From Aquamicrobium sp. (GTDB lineage: Bacteria; Pseudomonadota; Alphaproteobacteria; Rhizobiales; Rhizobiaceae), in contig JAHHDT010000002.1 of assembly GCA_019739225.1 (NCBI GenBank), positions 1 to 64,000 of the forward strand: a stretch of 64,000 nucleotides of DNA, written 5' to 3'. This document shows, in pieces, positions 16,952-26,073 of this stretch. Positions within the stretch are counted from its first letter, which is position 1, and every line of letters begins with the position of its first letter. The notes below the pieces were generated by a model. It searched no databases and had not been told where the DNA came from. It saw only the letters and a program-made list of their open reading frames with translations. Made by a program: the position numbers and the translations under genes.

Positions 16952-18274
16952 CTATTGCAGCAGGCGGGGAAGGGTGAGCGAGATTGCCGGGAACAGCACC
17001 AGCAGCGCGATCCGAACCATCTCGGTCCCGAAGAACGGCATGACGCCCTTGAACGTTTCCCGCATCGGTATGTCGCGCGCGAGCGCATTGATGATGAACA
17101 CATTGAGCCCGACCGGCGGTGTTATCAGGCCGAGTTCCACGACGACGAGAATGACGATGCCGAACCACAGCTTGGTCTCGTCCGGTGTCAGCCCGAAATC
17201 GAGCCCGGCGATCACGGGCCAGAAAAAGGGGATGGCAAGGATCACCATGGACAGGCTGTCCATCAGGCATCCGAGAACCAGAAAGGCCGCGATGATGAGC
17301 ACGAGGATGACCATCGGCGCGAGGCCGCTGCTTTGAAGCATCTCGGCGGCCGATTGCGGCACGCCGGCGCGGGACATGAAAATCTTGAGCAGCTCTGCAC
17401 CGAGCAGGATCAGGAAGATCATGCCGCTGGTGCGCGCCGTTTCCAGCAGCGCATCGCCCAGGCCGGGCAACGATAGCCGTCGCCTTGCAAAGCCGTAGGC
17501 CACGACAAGCGCCACGCCGATGGCAGCTGCAGCCGTCGGATTGTAGATGCCGGCATAGATGCCGCCGATCACAACGCCGAAGATGACGAGCACGGGTATC
17601 GTGGCAAGCGTCGCCGCTCCGAGTTCCGCCCGCGAAACCGCCTGGCCGGACGGCCCGGCTTCCGGTACGAAGCGGCAGTAGAGCGCGACCGTGCCGACGA
17701 ACATGAGCGTCGCAAGCAGGCCGGGAATGAGTGCGGCCGCGAACATGGTGACGATGTTCACCTCGACGATGATCGCATAGACGATCAGCACGACCGAGGG
17801 CGGGATCAGGATGCCGAGCGTGCCGCCCGCCGCGATGGTACCGGTCGCCAGCGCACCCGAATAACGATAGCGCCGCAGTTCCGGCAGCGCGACCTGCCCC
17901 ATGGTGGAAGCTGTTGCCGTGGACGAACCGCAGACTGCGCCGAACCCCGCGCAGGCCGTGATCGCAGCCATGGCGACGCCGCCGCGGAACCGGCCCAGCC
18001 AGGCGTTCGCCGCGCGGAACAGGTCACTGGACAGGCCGCAGCGCGAGGCGAGTCCGCCCATCAGGATGAACATCGGCAACACCGACAGGTCGTAGTTCGA
18101 GAACTGCGCGTAGGCGAGGTCCTTGAGCTGGTTCAGGACGATCATCGGACCCGATTGCAGCGATATGCCGACGATGCCGACGAGGATCATCGTATAGGCG
18201 ATCGGCACGCGAACGGCGATCAGCACCAGAAGCCCGGCGAGACCCGCTATGCCCGTAATGTAGCTGTCCATCAT
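16952..18274 (-). CDS. dctM: TRAP transporter large permease (DctM type), second system
   Basis: This is a 440-residue integral membrane protein with about 12 hydrophobic segments. The blocks GFGAVCGSSTATASTMGQVALPEL and GGTLGILIPPSVVLIVYA match the DctM family pattern, the second holding the conserved IPPS motif. Its start codon lies 4 bp after the dctQ stop. It belongs to the operon dctP-dctQ-dctM-ThDP enzyme-cupin and is unrelated in detail to the first TRAP system of the window, so it likely moves a different organic acid. Confidence 0.92.
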   Translation of the reverse strand: MMDSYITGIAGLAGLLVLIAVRVPIAYTMILVGIVGISLQSGPMIVLNQLKDLAYAQFSNYDLSVLPMFILMGGLASRCGLSSDLFRAANAWLGRFRGGVAMAAITACAGFGAVCGSSTATASTMGQVALPELRRYRYSGALATGTIAAGGTLGILIPPSVVLIVYAIIVEVNIVTMFAAALIPGLLATLMFVGTVALYCRFVPEAGPSGQAVSRAELGAATLATIPVLVIFGVVIGGIYAGIYNPTAAAAIGVALVVAYGFARRRLSLPGLGDALLETARTSGMIFLILLGAELLKIFMSRAGVPQSAAEMLQSSGLAPMVILVLIIAAFLVLGCLMDSLSMVILAIPFFWPVIAGLDFGLTPDETKLWFGIVILVVVELGLITPPVGLNVFIINALARDIPMRETFKGVMPFFGTEMVRIALLVLFPAISLTLPRLLQ

Positions 18275-18278
18275 CGCG

Positions 18279-18836
18279 TCAACCGGAGCTGGATGCGCCG
18301 CGCGATGCGCGAGCGCTGGCGAGAAGGGTCACGATCGCAGCGCACAGCAGCAGCGCCAGCGAGACGAGGATCGGCGGAAAGGCCGTCCACAGCGGCAGCT
18401 TCAGCACGGGGGTCACTTCCGGATAGCGCAGGTAGCTGCGAAAGCCCGATGACATCTGCACCAGCAGCAGAATCGAGAAGGCGATGGCGAAAAGCGAGGA
18501 AAACGCCGCCATGAGATGTTTGCCCCGCGCGCTCATGCCCTCGGTGAAAACGTCGACCGTCACGTTAGAGCCCGTCATCTGGCAGTAGGGTAGGAACATG
18601 AAGATCGCGACGGCGATGATGTGTTTGACCAGTTCATGGTCTGCGGCGAACGGCCGTCCGAAGAACAGGTTCGACAGCGCGCTCGCAGCTGTCATCAGCG
18701 CCAGGCCAAGGGTGAGCACGCCGCCGGCGAGTGCCCACCATCGCACGATCTTCACCAGTAGCGCGCCGAGCGCCGTTTTCGTGGCTGGCGGGGGAGGCTC
18801 CGTGCCTCCTCCGCCGGTCAGTTCTGTCGCGCTCAA
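18279..18836 (-). CDS. dctQ: TRAP transporter small permease (DctQ type), second system
   Basis: The 185-residue protein has four hydrophobic segments and a Pro/Gly-rich N-terminal cytoplasmic extension. The start must be TTG at 18836: it overlaps the dctP stop as TTGA, and the next in-frame ATG would fall inside the first membrane helix. The coupled overlap explains the weak start codon. It is longer than the first DctQ of the window but within the family range. Confidence 0.88.
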   Translation of the reverse strand: MSATELTGGGGTEPPPPATKTALGALLVKIVRWWALAGGVLTLGLALMTAASALSNLFFGRPFAADHELVKHIIAVAIFMFLPYCQMTGSNVTVDVFTEGMSARGKHLMAAFSSLFAIAFSILLLVQMSSGFRSYLRYPEVTPVLKLPLWTAFPPILVSLALLLCAAIVTLLASARASRGASSSG

Positions 18837-19876
18837 GACTTGTGCGCCGCAAGCGCGGTGCGCGCCGCCTCTACGAGACCAGCGGCATCGAACGTACCCG
18901 ACTGTTCCTCGACCCAGCGGTCGACGACCGGTGCGAGCGCCGTGTTGAAGGCATCCATCTCCTCCGGAGTAAGAACGACATGCTCGTTGCCCTTGTCGAC
19001 GGCCATCTTGATGCCGAAGTCGTCGGCGCCGCGCCAGATCTTTGCCACCTCGAGCAGCCAGTCTTCACCGCTGTGCTTTGTGAAGATCTCCTTCAAGTCG
19101 TCGGGCAGAGCTTCCCAGCGCGCCTTGTTCATGGAGACCTGGAAAGTCGTCGTGCCGAAGCGGTTATTGTTCGGTCCCTCGATCTGATATTGCGTCGACT
19201 CGAAAAGCTGCAGCGGCGGGATGATCTCCCAGGGGATCAGGGCGCCGTCGACCGCGTTCGTGCTCAGGGCCTGCGGCAGGTCGGGAACCGGCATCGTCAC
19301 CGGTGTGGCACCCATCGCCTCCACCACCGCATTGCCGGTCGGGCCTGGAACGCGCAGCTTGAGCCCCTGCGTGTCGGCGGGCGAGCGGACGAGCTTGCTC
19401 GCCATGTGCAGAGCCTGCCCCGCATGCACGTGCATGAAGAGGACATGGACGTCGGAGAATTCCTCGGCGAGGTGCTCGTCGTACATGTCGCGCATGGCGA
19501 GATTCGCTGCGGCCAGGTCGTTGGTGAAGACGGTGGGCAGCTCGAACACTTCCGAGCGGGGGAACAGGCCGGGCGTATAGCCATTCACTGTCCAGACGAT
19601 GTCGACGACGCCATCCGCGACCTGGCGGAAAAGCTGCGGCGGTGCGCCGCCCAGCGACATGGCGGGGTAAATCTCGATCTTTATCCGGCCGGCCGACTCG
19701 TCCTGAATGGCCTTTGCCCAGGGTTCGAGCATCTGCGTGTGCGCAGGGGCCTTGGGACCGAGGAAATGGTGAAGCTTCAGCTCCACTTCGGGATTCTGAG
19801 CCCAGGCCTGTCTCAGATAGGCGGGCATCGCAACGGCGGCAGCCGTCGCGGCAAGAAACTGCCGACGTCCGATCAT
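18833..19876 (-). CDS. dctP: TRAP transporter substrate-binding protein (DctP family), second system
   Basis: The 347-residue periplasmic binding protein begins with a signal peptide (IGRRQFLAATAAAVAMPAYL, cleavage near AWAQ at 26). The ligand-Arg motif is GLKLRVPGPTGNAVVEAMGATP, and LSTNAVDGALIPWE is a family block. I choose ATG at 19876 with GGGAGGA six bases upstream; a TTG directly before it would leave too short a spacer. It heads the operon for the ThDP enzyme and cupin and is divergent from an AraC regulator. TRAP binding proteins for aromatic acids are known, so an aryl carboxylate is plausible. Confidence 0.9.
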   Translation of the reverse strand: MIGRRQFLAATAAAVAMPAYLRQAWAQNPEVELKLHHFLGPKAPAHTQMLEPWAKAIQDESAGRIKIEIYPAMSLGGAPPQLFRQVADGVVDIVWTVNGYTPGLFPRSEVFELPTVFTNDLAAANLAMRDMYDEHLAEEFSDVHVLFMHVHAGQALHMASKLVRSPADTQGLKLRVPGPTGNAVVEAMGATPVTMPVPDLPQALSTNAVDGALIPWEIIPPLQLFESTQYQIEGPNNNRFGTTTFQVSMNKARWEALPDDLKEIFTKHSGEDWLLEVAKIWRGADDFGIKMAVDKGNEHVVLTPEEMDAFNTALAPVVDRWVEEQSGTFDAAGLVEAARTALAAHKS

Positions 19877-20050
19877 CAATTTTCCTCCCGTTGGCGCGGG
19901 GACATGTCCGACCGCGTTTCATTTGCCAGCAGGACGGAACCTCCTTCCATCATGCGGCACCACTCACGATAAGAGGCACCCTTCATTGCCGGAATAGACA
20001 TTTTCAGACAATAATTGCACTTTATCCGGGTTGGGGTAAGGGGGATTTCG

Positions 20051-20926
20051 ATGGCGCTTTTTACAAACCAGCCTGAGCCGGGCGCGCAGCCTGATGCCGA
20101 GGTCTCTCTGGTGCGCGGTGAACTGACATCCGGCGAATGGACGTTTCGCGATGCGCGCCATCGCGGCTTCGTCCTGGAATCCGGAAGGGGCCGGGTCAGG
20201 ATGAGCGATGGCGAGATCGCCTTTGCGGCGCCCTGTCTGTTGTGGCTGCCGGCCGGCGCCCAGGCGCGCCTCCTGCTCGAGGCCGGTTCGCGCGGCATTT
20301 CGCTTGCGGTCAATGAGGTCGGCATAGCCGGTGCCATCACAGCCGGACCTTTCGCCGGCCAGATGCGTGCGACCCTAGGCCAACCCTTGATCCATCAGCG
20401 GCTGGAAACCCGGCAGGCAAGACGCCTGTACGACGCCCTGGAAGCCATCGGCGAGGAAGCCGCGCTCGACCTGCCGGCCGGGCAGGAGGCGCGCCGCCAT
20501 TTGCTCGCACTGTTCTTTATCGCGACCTGGCGTCTGTCGGGACCCATGATGCGCGAGACGAGACCGCTGCCGCGGACCATCGCGCAGCGTTTCCTCCACG
20601 CGGTCGACCTGCATTTTCGGGATCACTGGACGATTGCGCGCTACGCAGACGAGGTCGGTGTTTCGCCGGACAGGCTCAATGCCACGGTGCGGCGCACCAC
20701 CGGGCGGTCGCCGCTGGCGCTTATCCATGGCCGCCTGATGCGCGAGGCCGAGGCCTTGCTCGACGATTCCAGCTTGCAGATTTCCGAGATCGCCGAAGAA
20801 TTGGGCTTTTCCGACCCCGCCTATTTCAGCCGCTTCTACAAGCGGTTGTCCGGGCACTCGCCGAACATGCAGCGGCGCGACCTTGCGCGCCGCCACGGAG
20901 CTCCGTCATTCGCTGCCTGGCCCTGA
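20051..20926 (+). CDS. AraC family transcriptional regulator
   Basis: The 291-residue activator has an N-terminal cupin-like effector domain (about 30-120) and a C-terminal double helix-turn-helix at about 190-285: the first HTH is in TIARYADEVGVSPDRLNATV and the second in LQISEIAEELGFSDPAYFSR. AAGGGGG precedes the ATG. Its gene is divergent from the second TRAP operon, so it probably activates uptake and breakdown of that substrate. No downstream partner shares its strand: the next gene converges. Confidence 0.88.
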   Translation: MALFTNQPEPGAQPDAEVSLVRGELTSGEWTFRDARHRGFVLESGRGRVRMSDGEIAFAAPCLLWLPAGAQARLLLEAGSRGISLAVNEVGIAGAITAGPFAGQMRATLGQPLIHQRLETRQARRLYDALEAIGEEAALDLPAGQEARRHLLALFFIATWRLSGPMMRETRPLPRTIAQRFLHAVDLHFRDHWTIARYADEVGVSPDRLNATVRRTTGRSPLALIHGRLMREAEALLDDSSLQISEIAEELGFSDPAYFSRFYKRLSGHSPNMQRRDLARRHGAPSFAAWP

Positions 20927-20953
20927 CAGCCGCTAGGCGTCCGCCTGAACGCC

Positions 20954-21205
20954 TCAGCTTCGAATGGCGCGTGCGCCCCAGATGAGGATGCAGGCGCCGA
21001 CGAAACCTGCGACGAGATAGCCGAGCCAGCCGCCGAACGACACGCCGAGCAGCCCGAACAGGAAGCTCGCCACCGCCGCGCCGACGATCCCCAGAATGAT
21101 ATTGAGGAAGAGGCCGGTATCGCTCTTCATGACGCTGGATGCGATCCAGCCCGCCAGCCCGCCTATGATGATGGCCGCAATCCAGCCAACGCTTGCGTCT
21201 TCCAT
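20954..21205 (-). CDS. GlsB/YeaQ/YmgE family small membrane protein
   Basis: The 83-residue protein has three predicted membrane helices with the family pattern GWIAAIIIGGLAGWIASSVMK, ILGIVGAAVASFLF and a Gly-rich third helix. Members of this family (transglycosylase-associated protein) are often stress-induced in proteobacteria; biochemical function is not known. GAGGAG precedes the ATG. It stands alone between convergent araC and divergent ggt. Confidence 0.88.
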   Translation of the reverse strand: MEDASVGWIAAIIIGGLAGWIASSVMKSDTGLFLNIILGIVGAAVASFLFGLLGVSFGGWLGYLVAGFVGACILIWGARAIRS

Positions 21206-21374
21206 GTGCAGTCTCCTCTGCTGCCGCCCCGCCGCCATATTGATTCACCTTCCGCGCGCATTGGCAAGATGTCTCGCGGCTGGACCATCACGAGGACCCG
21301 TTGCGACCCTGTTCAGGCCTGCCGGCGGTTGCTAGCTTTCGCCTGCGGGAAGGGCAGTCGAGGAGGTGGAATTC

Positions 21375-23105
21375 ATGCGTTCGTTACGCGGTTACACATT
21401 GGTCCTGGCGCTGGCGGTGGCAATGCCGGCAGCGATCGCCCAGGAAGCGCCCCAGCCCGAAGCCACCACGAAACTGGCCGAGCGCGTTTCCGTGCGGGCC
21501 AAGGAATTCATGGTCGCGAGTGCCCATCCGCTGGCAACGCGTGCGGGCTATGCCGTGCTCGAGGCGGGCGGCACCGCTGCGGATGCGGCGGTCGCGGTTC
21601 AGGCGATGCTGGGTCTGGTCGAGCCGCAGAGCTCCGGTCTCGGTGGCGGCGCCTTCGCGCTCTATTGGGATACCGCACTCGGCGAATTGACCACCTATGA
21701 CGCGCGCGAAACCGCACCGCTCGCCGCCGACGAGAAGTACTGGCTGGGCGAGGGCGGCGAAACGATGGAATTCATCGCCGCCGTTGTGGGCGGGCGCTCG
21801 GCAGGCGTGCCGGGAACGCCGAAGCTGATGGAAACGCTGCACGGCAAGTTCGGGCGGCTGCCCTGGGCCGGCCTGCTGCAGCCGGCGATCGATACCGCGG
21901 AGCAGGGGTTCACGGTTTCGCAGCGGCTTGCCGACGCGATCCCGCAGGCACCGGGGCTCGACACCTTCGAGACGACACGCAGCTACTTCTTCGATGCCGG
22001 CGGTACGCCGCTTGTCGAAGGCGCGACGCTTGAAAACCCCGCCTATGCGCGCACCCTGAGGCTGGTGGCGGATCAGGGAGCGGCGCCTTTCTATACCGGC
22101 CAGATCGCTCGCGACATCGTCGCCGCCGTCCGCACCGAGTCCAATCCCGGTCTGCTGACCATGGAGGATTTCGCGCGCTACGAGGTGATCGAGCGCGAGC
22201 CGGTCTGCGTCGACTATCGCCAGAACGAGGTCTGCGGCATGGGCCCGCCGAGTTCGGGCGGTCTCACGGTCGGCCAGATGCTGGCCATGCTCGAGGCCTT
22301 CGACCTGCCGGCAATGGGTGAAGGCGTCGAGGCGCGCCATCTCTTTGCCGAGGCCTCGCGCCTGGCCTTTGCCGATCGCGGCATGTACATGGCCGACAGC
22401 GATTTCGTCGACATGCCGAAGGGGCTTCTAGACCGCGCCTATCTCGCCGAGCGTGCGGCGCTGATCGATCCGGCGGCATCCATGGGCAAGGCCGAGGCCG
22501 GCGATCCGCCCTGGGACGAGACGAAGCTCTATGCCCCCGATGTCGAGCGTCCGCGCCATGGCACCTCGCATTTCGTCATCGTCGATGGCGACGGCAACGC
22601 GATCTCCATGACGACGACGATCGAAAGCGGCTTCGGCAGCCGGGTGATGACCAATGGCTTCCTGCTCAACAACGAGCTGACGGACTTCTCCTTCGCGCCG
22701 GAGGCGGACGGCAAGCCGGTCGCCAACCGCGTCGAAGCGGGCAAGCGGCCGCGCTCGTCGATGGCGCCGACGATTGTGTTCCGTGACGACCGGCCGGTGC
22801 TGCTGACCGGCAGCCCGGGCGGTGCCAACATCATCAACTATGTCGCGCTGTCGCTCGTTGCTCTGCTCGACTGGAACATGGACCCGCAGGAAGCGGTCGA
22901 CCTGCCGCATGTCGTCAACCTCAACGGCGCGACGCGCGTCGAGGAGGGCGACGGCGCCCAGCAGACGACCGACGCCCTGACTGCGCTCGGCCATGAGGTC
23001 TCGATCGCAAACCTCAATTCCGGCCTCCACGTCATCAAGCTGGAAAACGGTGAGCTGATCGGCGCTGCCGACAAGCGCCGCGAGGGGCAAGTGATGGGCC
23101 GATAA
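21375..23105 (+). CDS. ggt: Gamma-glutamyltransferase
   Basis: The 576-residue periplasmic proenzyme hydrolyses or transfers the gamma-glutamyl group of glutathione and related compounds. A signal peptide (first 25 residues, ending MPAAIAQ) is followed by the large-subunit segment AGGTAADAAVAVQ and the block SSGLGGGAFALYW. The autoprocessing nucleophile is Thr397 in RHGTSHFVIVD, and the SSMAPTIVF and GSPGGANIINYV blocks form the small-subunit active site. AGGAGG nine bases before the ATG supports the start. It is monocistronic, with a hairpin after the stop. Confidence 0.93.
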   Translation: MRSLRGYTLVLALAVAMPAAIAQEAPQPEATTKLAERVSVRAKEFMVASAHPLATRAGYAVLEAGGTAADAAVAVQAMLGLVEPQSSGLGGGAFALYWDTALGELTTYDARETAPLAADEKYWLGEGGETMEFIAAVVGGRSAGVPGTPKLMETLHGKFGRLPWAGLLQPAIDTAEQGFTVSQRLADAIPQAPGLDTFETTRSYFFDAGGTPLVEGATLENPAYARTLRLVADQGAAPFYTGQIARDIVAAVRTESNPGLLTMEDFARYEVIEREPVCVDYRQNEVCGMGPPSSGGLTVGQMLAMLEAFDLPAMGEGVEARHLFAEASRLAFADRGMYMADSDFVDMPKGLLDRAYLAERAALIDPAASMGKAEAGDPPWDETKLYAPDVERPRHGTSHFVIVDGDGNAISMTTTIESGFGSRVMTNGFLLNNELTDFSFAPEADGKPVANRVEAGKRPRSSMAPTIVFRDDRPVLLTGSPGGANIINYVALSLVALLDWNMDPQEAVDLPHVVNLNGATRVEEGDGAQQTTDALTALGHEVSIANLNSGLHVIKLENGELIGAADKRREGQVMGR

Positions 23106-23112
23106 CAGGCTG

Positions 23113-23140
23113 GCTGTCCGCTGCCTCGCCCAGCGGACGG
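23113..23140 (+). terminator. Hairpin after ggt
   Basis: GTCCGCTG (23116-23123) and CAGCGGAC (23131-23138) form a perfect 8-bp stem with a 7-base loop just past the ggt stop. It can be extended with a wobble pair. There is no U-run, so termination efficiency is uncertain. Confidence 0.5.
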
Positions 23141-23216
23141 CCAAGCTTATCGCGGCGGCGATTCTGGTATAGCTCCCCGAGAGTATAGAGTTCGCTGATT
23201 CTCGCTGGAGCGCGCC

Positions 23217-23702
23217 ATGAACAGAACCGTCGCATCCTTCCTGCTCGTCACCGTGCTGACCGCGGCGCTGGCCGCGCTCAGCTTCGCCGTCGAGCAGAAG
23301 GGTTACGCCTTCGGCGCGCTCGGCCTTGCCCGGCTCGATAATCTCGCCAACGCGGCGACCTTCGTGCCGCTTGCAGCTATTTACGCCTTCGCGTCGGTGT
23401 TGATGATGATCCTGCCGCTGCGTGCCGCCGGCTTCGTCCACACCAATGGTGCGACGCCAACCTATGCGGCAACGCTGGTGCTGCTGGCGACGATCGTCGG
23501 CGTGCTCGTCGCCCGCTTCGCCTTTGGTGACCGGGCCGCGCTCTGGGCCCTGCTCGACTGGCAGTTCCTCTTTGCCGGCGCGATCATCGCCGCCCACCTG
23601 CTGATGAACGAACTGCGCCGAAACGTGCTGCTGCGCACGATCTTCTTCGTCGTCTTCATCGCCGCGACGCTGGCCTGCCTGTTCTGGACGTTCCGGCTCT
23701 GA
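23217..23702 (+). CDS. Hypothetical integral membrane protein
   Basis: I do not recognise this 161-residue protein. It has four hydrophobic segments (about 5-25, 48-70, 83-103 and 140-160, with a further amphipathic stretch near 115-130), few charged residues, and a short positive N-terminus. It ends 16 bp before the convergent lysR gene. Codon use looks like its neighbours. It may be an inner-membrane protein of four or five helices; nothing points to a specific role. Confidence 0.7.
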   Translation: MNRTVASFLLVTVLTAALAALSFAVEQKGYAFGALGLARLDNLANAATFVPLAAIYAFASVLMMILPLRAAGFVHTNGATPTYAATLVLLATIVGVLVARFAFGDRAALWALLDWQFLFAGAIIAAHLLMNELRRNVLLRTIFFVVFIAATLACLFWTFRL

Positions 23703-23718
23703 CCTGGCGGCCTTGCGA

Positions 23719-24633
23719 TTATTGCAGGTCCGCCGTCTCCGTTTCCAGCCAGGCCCTGAACGAGCGCAGCGGCGGATGCTGCGCGCCGCTTTGCGGCCAG
23801 ATCAGGTAATAGGCGCCGACGCCCGAGATCGCCTCGCCATAAGCGGGCACGAGCCGGCCGGCCTCGATCTCCCCTGATGCCAGGAAGGCCGGCAACAGCG
23901 CCACGCCCATGCCGTGGATCGCGGCCTGGATCATCGTTGCGAACTGGTCGAACATCATGCCGCGCGCCGGCTGTGCGCCACAGCCATGCGCCTCGAACCA
24001 GCTCGTCCATGCTCTCGGCCGCGTTTCGAGCAGCAGAAGCGGCGCCGTCAGAAGGTCGCGCGCCTCGTCAAGCGGATGACGCTTGTGGAAGTCCGGCGCG
24101 CAGCAGGCGATCATGCGCTCGTCGAACAGCTTGACGTGCTCGGTCTCCGGCCAGTCGGGGTCGCCGAAATGGATCGCGGCGTCGAAGGTGCTTTGGGCGA
24201 AGTCGAACCGTTGCAGCCGTGTGCCGAGATTGATGGTGACGCCGGGATGCGCGGCGAGGAAATGCGGCAGGCGTGGGGCCAGCCAGCGCGTGCCGAATGT
24301 CGGCAGGATCGCCAGCGACAGCGTGCCGCCGCCGGGATTTGCGCGCAGCCCGAGCGTCGAGCGCGCGATCAGGTCCAGCGCCTTGCGCACGTCATGCGCA
24401 TAGGCCTTGGCCGCGTCGGTGGGCTTGAGGCGCTTGCGCTCGCGCTTGAACAGCGTGACCTCGAGCTGTTCCTCCAGCGTCTTGACCATGCGGCTGACGG
24501 CGCCCTGGGTCAGCGACAGCTCGCGCGCGGCCGCAGCCGTCGAACCGGTGCGGCAGACGGCCTCGAAGGCGGCCAGCAGGCTGATGGAGGGCTGGAGCCG
24601 CCGGGGCGTGCTCCAAATATGCGGATTCGACAT
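23719..24633 (-). CDS. LysR family transcriptional regulator, GcdR-like
   Basis: The 304-residue protein has an N-terminal winged helix (about 15-75; GSTAAAARELSLTQGAVSRM is the HTH and FKRERKRLKPTDA the wing) and a C-terminal periplasmic-binding-like effector domain. It is divergent from glutaryl-CoA dehydrogenase, the arrangement known for the glutarate regulator GcdR, and probably activates gcdH in response to glutarate or a related acid. The identity as GcdR rests on context. Two CATAATA direct repeats in the intergenic gap are candidate contact sites. Confidence 0.85.
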   Translation of the reverse strand: MSNPHIWSTPRRLQPSISLLAAFEAVCRTGSTAAAARELSLTQGAVSRMVKTLEEQLEVTLFKRERKRLKPTDAAKAYAHDVRKALDLIARSTLGLRANPGGGTLSLAILPTFGTRWLAPRLPHFLAAHPGVTINLGTRLQRFDFAQSTFDAAIHFGDPDWPETEHVKLFDERMIACCAPDFHKRHPLDEARDLLTAPLLLLETRPRAWTSWFEAHGCGAQPARGMMFDQFATMIQAAIHGMGVALLPAFLASGEIEAGRLVPAYGEAISGVGAYYLIWPQSGAQHPPLRSFRAWLETETADLQ

Positions 24634-24662
24634 GTTTGATCGACCAAAAAGCGTTTTGCCTG

Positions 24663-24683
24663 CATAATACGCGGCTCATAATA
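24663..24683. promoter_or_regulatory. Direct repeat CATAATA in the lysR-gcdH promoter gap
   Basis: CATAATA occurs at 24663-24669 and again at 24677-24683, a 14-bp period, in an AT-rich patch 30 bp upstream of lysR and about 86 bp upstream of gcdH. The position suits a LysR-type activator site, though the repeat is direct rather than the usual T-N11-A inverted form. Confidence 0.35.
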
Positions 24684-24768
24684 TATCAAAGGCTGGAACG
24701 TCCGGTCGTGGCATGCTCTGCTGCCGCGACCGCTTCCGTATTCAATTCGCCGTTCAAAGAGGACAGGC

Positions 24769-25989
<1,221 letters not shown>

Positions 25990-26024
25990 GGCAGCCGTCC
26001 AAGGCATGATCGTAATGAAATGAA

Positions 26025-26044
26025 GGTCCGCGCCTGCGCGGACC
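26025..26044 (+). other. Stem-loop between gcdH and the ALDH7 gene
   Basis: GGTCCGCG (26025-26032) and CGCGGACC (26037-26044) form a perfect 8-bp stem with a 4-base loop in the 84-bp gap. No U-run follows, so it may modulate rather than stop read-through. Confidence 0.45.
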
Positions 26045-26073
26045 CGCAAGCTTGAAAAGGGTCTTTGAACATC

